A DNA stretch of 64,000 nucleotides from Gentiana macrophylla (taxonomy: Eukaryota > Streptophyta > Magnoliopsida > Gentianales > Gentianaceae): NCBI GenBank assembly GCA_026214975.1, contig CM047815.1:83038800-83102799 (forward strand), read 5' to 3'. The notes beneath the pieces were generated by a model. That model was not told the origin of the DNA. It worked only from the letters and a program-made list of their open reading frames with translations, and did no database searches. Of the stretch, positions 57,233 to 64,000 are shown piece by piece. Position 1 is the first letter of the stretch, and every line of letters begins with the position of its first letter. The position numbers and the translations under genes were made by a program.

Positions 57233-58806
57233 GTTAATCCGGTGGCTCATCCTCGACCTCAGGCTCATGCTACCACCTCTGCTCCTGCTGAACCGTGGCT
57301 GATGGATTCCGGTGCCTCTCACCACGTGACCACGGACTTGGCTAATCTGTCTCTACATGCTCCTTATCCCGGCTCGGATGATCTTATGCTTGGTGACGGT
57401 ACTTTACTCCCTATAACTCATATTGGCTCAACATCCCTTCCCACCCCCTCCATGTCTTTCCAACTGAACGATGTCTTATGTGTTCCACATATAAAGAAAA
57501 ATCTCATTTCTATTTCTCAATTTTGCCAATCTAATAATTGTTCTGTTGAATTTTTACCATCTACGTTCTTTGTGAAGGACCTCAAGACCAATCAGATCCT
57601 CCTCCGCGGTACAACTAAAGATGGAGTCTATGTCTGGCCTAAATCACCACCCCTAATAAATTTTGCCACCGCCACAACATCTAAGGATACATGGCACCGT
57701 CGTTTGGGTCACCCCGCTGCTCAAGTTTTTCACTTTATTATTTCTAGTAATAATTTATCTTTTTCTGCTTCGAACTTAGGCCACTGTACGTGAGGCTTGT
57801 TTTTGCAATAAGAGTCATAAACTTCCGTTTAATGTTTCTACCTTAAAATCTACTCGTCCCCTTGAAATTATTTTCAGTGATGTTTGGACCTCCCCTCGTT
57901 TGTCTGTTGATGGTTATCATTACTATGTTATTTTTGTCGATCATTTCACCCGCTATGTGTGGTTCTATCCGTTGCATCAGAATCGACCTAGCTTCTATTT
58001 TTCCAAAATATAAATCTATTGTTGAAAAATATTTTTCCCATGAAATAAAAGTTTTCTATTCTGATAATGGAGGTGAATTTATTGGCTTAGCCCCTTTTTT
58101 GTCTACCCACGGTATCACACACCTTACCACCCCCCCACACACACCCGAACACAATGGCTACTCCGAGAGACGTCACTTACACATCGTTGAAACAGGTCTT
58201 ACGCTTTTATCTCAAGCTTCTCTCTCTACTGAATATTGGCCTTATGCGTTTGCCACCGCTGTGTATTTAATTAACCGAATGCCCACACCCACTCTCTCTA
58301 TGAGTTCCCCTTATGCCAAAATCTTTGGGTCGCCACCAAACTATGCAAAACTTCGTATATTTGGTTGTCTCTGTTACCCGTGGCTTCGTCCTTATACGTC
58401 AGATAAATTAGACAGCCGATCGACCCCGTGCATTTTCCTTGGTTATTCCCTTCACCAGAGTGCCTATTACTGCCTTGATCCTACCACCAACCGTATCTAC
58501 ACATCGCGCCATGTTAAATTTGTTGAAACTATCTTTCCCGCTGCCCGAGGGTCCTCCACCCCTTCCTCACTTCCCGACATCTGCCCTTGGCTCGGCCCCA
58601 TCCCCAACCCACCTGCCCCACCCATCCCCAACCCACCTACCCCACCCATCCCCAACCCACCTACCCCACCCGCTCCTTCCCCACCACCCCTCTTCCCCCG
58701 TCCGATCTACCCCATCTCCTCACCATATGGCCACTGTTCCAAGCATGGCATTCAAAGCCGGTTCAAAAACTTAACTTGCATGTTCGACAGATTTCTCCAA
58801 GATTGA
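57233..58806 (+). pseudogene. Protease and integrase of the young copia
   Basis: Protease: PWLMDSGASHHVT (57,293-57,330), with the catalytic DSGA. Pre-integrase: DTWHRRLGHPAAQVF near 57,688-57,730. Integrase: HHCC pieces CNKSHKLPF (57,805), DVWTSP near 57,880, VDHFTRYVWFYPL, FYSDNGGEF (58,050-58,080, second Asp), PEHNGYSERRHLHIVE (58,147-58,190, Glu), and RIFGCLCYPWLRPYTSDKLD. Ends with a tandem Pro-rich repeat, PPTPPIPN, at 58,600-58,680. Frame changes near 57,780 and 57,970. Confidence 0.85.
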
Positions 58807-60343
58807 ACCCACTACTGTTAAACATGCACTTGCCCAACCTTTGTGGTTTCAGGCAATGAAGGATGAATATGATGCGCTTCTTGCCAATGAGACATGGGAT
58901 CTTGTTCCTTTTGATGCTTCATATAATGTTGTTGCTTGTAAATGGGTATTTCGTGATCAAACGGAATTACGATGGGACTATCGATCGTTATAAAGCTCGC
59001 CTCGTGGCCAAGGGCTTCACTCAACGGCCCGGTCTTGATTATTATGACACATTCAAATCCGGTTGTGAAACCCACTACAATCCGTATTCTTCTATCTTTG
59101 GCACTAGTCCATGGATGGCAACTTAGACAACTTGATGTTAACAATGCCTTTCTCCAAGGCACGCTATCTGAAACTGTATATATGTCTCAACCTCCGGGTT
59201 TTCAGGATGCTCAGTTTCCCTATCATGTTTGCCGACTCAAGAAAGCTCTTTACGGCCTTAAACAGGCCCCCCGTGCTTGGTATCAAGAGTTGCGGTTATT
59301 TCTTACTCAACACGGTTTTGTCAACTCTGTCTCGGATCAGTCTTTATTCATTTTCCGACACACTACTCATGTACTATATATTCTCGTATATGTTGATGAC
59401 TTGGTTATCACCGGCAGTAGCTCTTCCGCAGTAGAATCCTTTATCGCAACAATAGCTCGTCGGTTCTCCATTAAAGACTTAGGCGATCTTCATTATTTTT
59501 TGGGTGTTGAAGTCACCGCCAATTCCGATGGTCTCTTATTATCTCAGCGTCGTTATCTGTCTGACATTCTGGTGAAAATGAACATGCTTGATGCCAACGC
59601 CTCGACCACTCCCATGCAGCCCGATGTCACCCCCTTACTTCCACCAAGGAACCTCCTCTATCTGACCCCTCTGCATACCGCTCGCTTATTGGCAGTTTAC
59701 AATATCTCTCATTTACTCGTCCCGATGTTTCGTTTGCTGTCAACAAATTGGCCCAATTTATGCACGCTCCGACGCCTACGCATTGGTCTTTTGCCAAACG
59801 ACTTCTTCGTTACCTTGCTGGTACTCTCAATCTTGGCCTCCAGCTTTATCGACAAACAACTCTTACGCTGCATGCATTCTCTGATGCTGATTGGGGAGGA
59901 AATAAGGATGATTACTCTTCCACCGGGGCTTACCTTGTCTATCTTGGTCGCAACCTTATATCCTGGAGCTCGAAGAAACAACCCACTGTTGCTCGTTCCT
60001 CTACCGAAGCCGAATACAAATCGGTTGCCAATACTGCTGCTGAACTCAATTGGATCTCCTTTATACTGTCTGATCTTGGCTTGCCTCCCTCGGCAGTTCC
60101 TGTTATCTATTGTGACAATATTGGTGCTACCATCTCAGTGCCAACCCCGTCTTTCACTCTCGCATGAAACATGTTGCCGTTGACTTTCACTTCATCCGCG
60201 AACAGGTTCAAATGGGCAAAATCCGTGTCACGCATGTTTCAGCCAAGGATCAACTCGCTGAAATTTTGACCAAACCCCTTGACCGTCGACCGTTTGAATC
60301 CAATTTAATCAAGCTTGGTCTTCGCTCCCGTAGCCCAGCTTGA
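58800..60343 (+). pseudogene. Reverse transcriptase and RNase H of the young copia
   Basis: [31 protein letters not shown] (frame change near 58,965), [39 protein letters not shown] (59,127-59,185), LYGLKQAPRAWYQEL, ILVYVDDLVITGSS (59,383-59,420, catalytic YVDD), and KDLGDLHYFLGVE. After a change near 59,640 comes RNase H: SDADWGGNKDDYSSTGAYLV (59,878-59,935), STEAEYKSVA and CDN (60,112). The last block, KHVAVDFHFIREQVQMGKI ... LAEILTKPLD, ends at TGA 60,341-60,343 inside the purine tract. Confidence 0.87.
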
Positions 60344-60350
60344 GGGGGCA

Positions 60351-60525
60351 TGATAAAAGGAAATTATTCTCCAAATATTCTGTATTTATTGTGTAAATAT
60401 TTGATTGATCCTGTACCATAATTACTTGATTCGTTTACCGTTTCTAGATTATTCTCAAGTGTATAAATGTAACCATACTATGTGAATACAATTGATACAA
60501 TTCCACAATCTCAATTACTCTGTTA
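60351..60525 (+). repeat. 3' LTR of the young copia
   Basis: 175 bp, TGATAAAAGG ... CTCTGTTA, followed by GCTAA. Its last 116 bases, together with the 25-base flank, are repeated in tandem just downstream. Confidence 0.9.
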
Positions 60526-60693
60526 GCTAAAACGACGTCGTATGCCAGCGCTCCTGTACCATAATTACTTGATTCGTTTACCGTTTCTAGATTATTCTCA
60601 AGTGTATAAATGTAACCATACTATGTGAATACAATTGATACAATTCCACAATCTCAATTACTCTGTTAGCTAAAACGACGTCGTATGCCAGCG
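60408..60693 (+). repeat. 143-bp tandem duplication across the 3' LTR border
   Basis: Units at about 60,408-60,550 and 60,551-60,693, period 143. Each contains the LTR part from CCTGTACCATAAT to CTCTGTTA, the GCTAA duplication and the host flank AACGACGTCGTATGCCAGCG. Both copies carry the C found at GATCCTGT in the 3' LTR, so the event followed insertion. Confidence 0.93.
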
Positions 60694-63600
60694 TAATTGC
60701 CATCCTTACACGTACCAGCTGCGTGGCGTTCCCACTTCTGATTTTCACCTCCACCACCGTTTGCCATGGCCTATGATTGTTCTTCTTCTCCACTGAACGA
60801 AGGCAGTGGAATGTTGAAGATGGTGGGGGTTCATATGGATTTCATTTCCCATTCAGCTTGTCATCTATCTGTGCGTGTGCGAGAGCTACTTGCGTTTTTC
60901 CGGCAGGTCAAACTCCTTCTCCGGTAGGCTTTTGGCTCTGTTCTCTTCACCTAACCCTTTTTTTTGGTCTTTCGGTCTTTCCATTTACGAATTTCTGCGT
61001 TTGTTGGGTTTGCATATGTCCTCTCGGCTACTTCTCTGAGAATTCTATTGTCAGCATGTGCCTCGTGGGCTTCAATTTCAATCTATGTTTTGGATTCCAG
61101 CCTCATGATATTCAATTGCAGACTATTTGCTATATCTAATTGCATTCATGAGCCTCTTTTGCTGTGATTGTGCTTCATCTGCCACGGTTCTTGCATTTGT
61201 TTGATGTTTTTTTTAGCAAAATTACACCTGCTTACTGGCTTTACTTTTATTTTCAAAGATTTGTTTTTGGACTATTAATTAGTGACTATGTGCTCTGTCT
61301 ATTGCATGAAGGTATTTGCCCCTGTTCTTGCATTTCTTTGATGTTCTTCTGAACAATATTACACACTCGCTTGCGCTTTACTTTTATTTTCAAAGGTTTG
61401 TTTTTCGACTATTAATTTTTCACTATGTGCTCTGTCTATTGCATCAACATATTTGCCCCTCATGTATGAAAGATTGAACATAGTACTTTCTTTAGTTGCA
61501 ATAATGCTACAAAGAGATTTCAAATTGGAGAAATGAAAATTACAAAGCATATATTCGATTGTTGCTTTATGTGTTGCTTTGATTCTGTCTCTGTCCATCT
61601 TCCTTCAGTACATGTTCTTGCAGTTTGCATAATTGTGTGCTTCTTGACTTTTTTTTAAAAATAAATTTCTTGTTACTTTTTTTGAGGATTGAAGAATTTC
61701 ATGATTTCATCAATATTTACCTGCTAAAGGTCGTCTCTTTTTTGTACTTGCTTTTGCAATTGGAGTAATTCTGTGTTGTGTGCTGATTTTAATTACAAAG
61801 TTTGTGCCTCTTTTTGGAGAATTCAAAGAAATCATGCTTTCACTCATCTTTATCTGATGAAGACTATTTTTAATTTAGATAAAGCAAAGCACTGGGATTT
61901 ATGCTCTTCCAAACTGCAGGCTTTGTTACACGCCTAGGAAAATTCCTTAGGCTACAACTGTACATAAGACATAATACATCTTCTTTGCTTTCTTACAGAC
62001 GACACAGAAATACAACTAACAGAGACATGCAGGCATAAATGCTACCTGAAGAATGTATTCAATTTTTGGTTTTTACTGTTTATGTTCTTGTTTGTTTCCT
62101 TGATTAATTTCCCAATTGTTTTGCTTTCTTCATTTTTTGTTGAGGAATTTTTCCTCTTTTGATTATTTTATCATTTATTTTGGGTGCTTTATGTGATTGC
62201 TAATGCTTTTACTTTGAATGATACTAATTGATGTTACTATTCTTGTTAATATTCCGATTCTGTTAATTGTTGTTAGTTACACCTAAGGCTGAAAGGAAGA
62301 GCTCTGATTGAAGAGTCTGTGAATTTCCTCGTAAGTCGTACCCTTTCAGATGTTAGAATGCTCAAGTGAAATTTATGTATTTAAGTGTGTTTCATGTTTG
62401 AAACTTTTGCAAAATAAGTAAATTAGCAGCATCATGTTTGTTTTCATATTCAGAAGATATTTTAATTTCTTTTTTTTTTCAAGGACACAAATTTTAAGCT
62501 TTGATTCCATAATATTCAATAAAGGAATAGCACATTTCTTTTCCCTTATCGTCATCATTAATTTTGTGAGAAAAGAAGGTTAGGAACTACTCCACAAAAT
62601 TGAGGTATTGCTAAAAGCATCCAATTGTTCTTATTTCTATGCTATTTGATTGTATATGCTTCTCTCTGTCTTTCATCATGCAGTTCACATGCTCTGTTCT
62701 TTGCAATTTAGCTTTGAAGGGTCAATGAAATTCATAAATATATTGACATGTATTTTTTGGTTGCTATTGTCGATGTGCCTCTCTTTTATCCTTTTCTTTG
62801 AAGAGAAGAGAGTTGAACGCAGGCTCAGGTTGGCAGGTTACGCAGGTAAACATGTATAACCTAAAAGAAGTCTGTATTTGAGATATATTGGATTATTTCT
62901 GTAGTGTTTGTTTTCCCTGTTTAGGTATTTGTGTGTAACCTTCTTAACATATATGTGACTACATGCCCTTTTGTTAATAGGATATTTTTTAATATTAATG
63001 GGTATTTGACATCAGAAATTCATGAAATTTGTTCTTGGAAATACAATTTTTTCCATTTCTGCAGATATGGAAGCTGCTCAAAATGAATTTGGAGTCTACA
63101 GCATGAAGGAAATCATAGTCAAATGATATTCCCAGTAAGCCAAGGCCTGAAAATGGTATGAATAGTACAAATATCCACCATTGTAATTTATGCATCTTTA
63201 CACACAACACTTACCATATTGAATTGCCATCAAAACACTGAAATTCTCTTATGTAGGCTAATGATGGTTGCATAAATGTCACTAAAATTTTCAAGATTAA
63301 AAAGTGAAAATAATGAGGGTTGCCACAGGAAAGGTTTATGCGGTAGCAAGGATTCAAGCATACAGTAGATATCTTTTTCCTCCCTCCTCCCTCCCTCCCA
63401 CCTCTCCCTCAGCGCAATATTGCAAGATTGACCTACATAGAGTTTAAGTTCTATTTTTGAATCATGACATACCGCTTGGACAGGTCTTCCAGCCTGACAA
63501 CTTTGAATTTGGATTGTCAGTGTTGAATACAACTGAGCAAAAAAGGCATTATGTGGAAGGATCTGAGTTGATTGATTACTTGTCAATGTTGCTCGGAAGG

Positions 63601-64000
63601 TAGATGAAAATCGTAACTGTTTGTAAGGTGTTTTCCACCATTTATGCTAATTTCTTACTCAATCTTCAGTACATTTCACCGGGTTCTAATTGGATAGAAG
63701 AGTTACACTAATCCTTCCTCTAGTACTATTTCTTCAGGACATGACATTTCACCGGAATACTGTATTAAGATCGTAGCTTGAAGGGCTCTCTTAGATGGAG
63801 TGAGTGGATTATTCACCTTTGAAAGGAGTTGTTGCAGGTTGCATTTCCGGTCATCTGCTTCCTATTGTGCAAATTTTTTTGGATAGGAGAGAGGTATTGA
63901 TGGGTTTCTTATATTTAGTGTTACTTTTGAGTTTCAGTTGTTGACTTTGTTCGGTTAAAGAGTGTTGTAAGAGACTCTTTCATGTATTTGCTTCTATATT
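60694..64000 (+). other. Terminal 3.3 kb: AT-rich, no recognised gene
   Basis: A 53-codon ORF at 60,766-60,927 (MAYDCSSSPLNEGS) has a donor-like CCG|GTAGGC at its end and could be the first exon of an unknown gene, but I find no second exon. The rest is T-rich, intron-like sequence with short ORFs of low information. CCCTCC repeats lie at about 63,381-63,410. I recognise no protein, RNA gene or transposon border here. Confidence 0.4.
61187..61460. repeat. 137-bp tandem duplication
   Basis: Units 61,187-61,323 and 61,324-61,460 both begin GTTCTTGCATTT and end ATTTGCCCCT, with shared blocks GCTTTACTTTTATTTTCAAA and TATGTGCTCTGTCTATTGCAT. They are diverged by substitutions and small indels, so older than the copia duplication. 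Confidence 0.85.

Larger units (their letters stand above)
56029..60530 (+). mobile_element. Complete young Ty1/copia element, target duplication GCTAA
   Basis: LTRs 56,034-56,208 and 60,351-60,525, each 175 bp, with two mismatches seen between them (about 98.9% identical). Perfect GCTAA flanks at 56,029-56,033 and 60,526-60,530. Primer site TGGTATCAGAGC directly after the left LTR (56,209). Purine tract TTGAGGGGGCA before the right LTR. Short LTRs and a 4.5 kb length fit the Ale/Retrofit-type copia size class. Unlike the copia at 46-51 kb, its primer site is canonical. Confidence 0.93.

Noticed and set aside
58564..58774. Pro-rich ORFs at 58,439-58,859 as a separate proline-rich protein
   Set aside because: They are alternative frames of a short tandem repeat in the integrase-RT linker of the young copia.
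62650..62859. Hydrophobic 69-residue ORF as a small membrane protein
   Set aside because: T-rich sequence gives Phe/Leu codons by chance; no start context, no conserved motif and no neighbouring gene structure.
1..64000. CRISPR arrays, tRNA or rRNA genes
   Set aside because: No regularly spaced direct repeats with unique spacers were seen. tRNA-like matches are only retrotransposon primer binding sites; no cloverleaf or rRNA signature was recognised.

Overview
The window is nuclear DNA of a flowering plant. It carries a many-intron ACTIN-RELATED PROTEIN 4 gene with GT-AG introns, a plant-type pepsin-like aspartic protease, plant lineages of Ty3/gypsy (Athila/Tat, Del/Tekay-like) and Ty1/copia retrotransposons, a HARBI1-like transposase and plant MITEs. 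The species cannot be told from the sequence. Most of the window is nested transposable elements; only two conserved host genes are clear.

Layout. Positions 1-23,651 hold two nearly identical internal regions of one Athila-type element (period about 13.68 kb) that flank a single LTR at 10,518-12,457. Each internal region runs gag, protease, RT/RNase H, integrase, a long leader, an Athila/PF20167-like ORF, a second promoter-like block and a further unrecognised ORF. The second copy runs into a 100-N scaffold gap (23,652-23,751). Positions 24,200-27,470 hold gypsy LTR, gag and protease debris on the minus strand. An ASPG1-like aspartic protease lies at 27,776-29,240 (minus). A decayed PIF/Harbinger element follows at about 30,039-32,165, then a MITE at 32,461-32,909. 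ARP4 occupies 33,561-42,157 (plus, 20 exons, two MITEs in introns). From 43,000 to 52,802 there is a copia stack: a pol fragment, a gag-only copia inserted next to it (target duplication ATTCT), and a full copia inserted inside that (target duplication ACACT). A Del/Tekay-like solo LTR spans 53,219-55,414. A young complete copia spans 56,034-60,525 (target duplication GCTAA). The last 3.4 kb are AT-rich with no gene I can recognise.

The most unusual signal is a 12-16 bp palindrome, CGGATCGATCCG, repeated in clusters at three places in the Athila-type element: before the LTR TATA box, before the first post-pol ORF and before the second. It occurs nowhere else that I noticed. This looks like a three-promoter retrotransposon whose downstream ORFs have their own leaders, one of them with an intron-like segment.

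Caveat on sequence quality. Both conserved host genes are broken only by one- or two-base frame changes, with otherwise conserved residues on both sides. In the Athila copies and the nested copia, differences cluster at CAG/CTG trinucleotides, even inside a tRNA-complementary primer site. This pattern fits a poorly polished long-read assembly with errors at homopolymers and methylated CHG sites. Frameshifts here should not be read as proof of pseudogenes.
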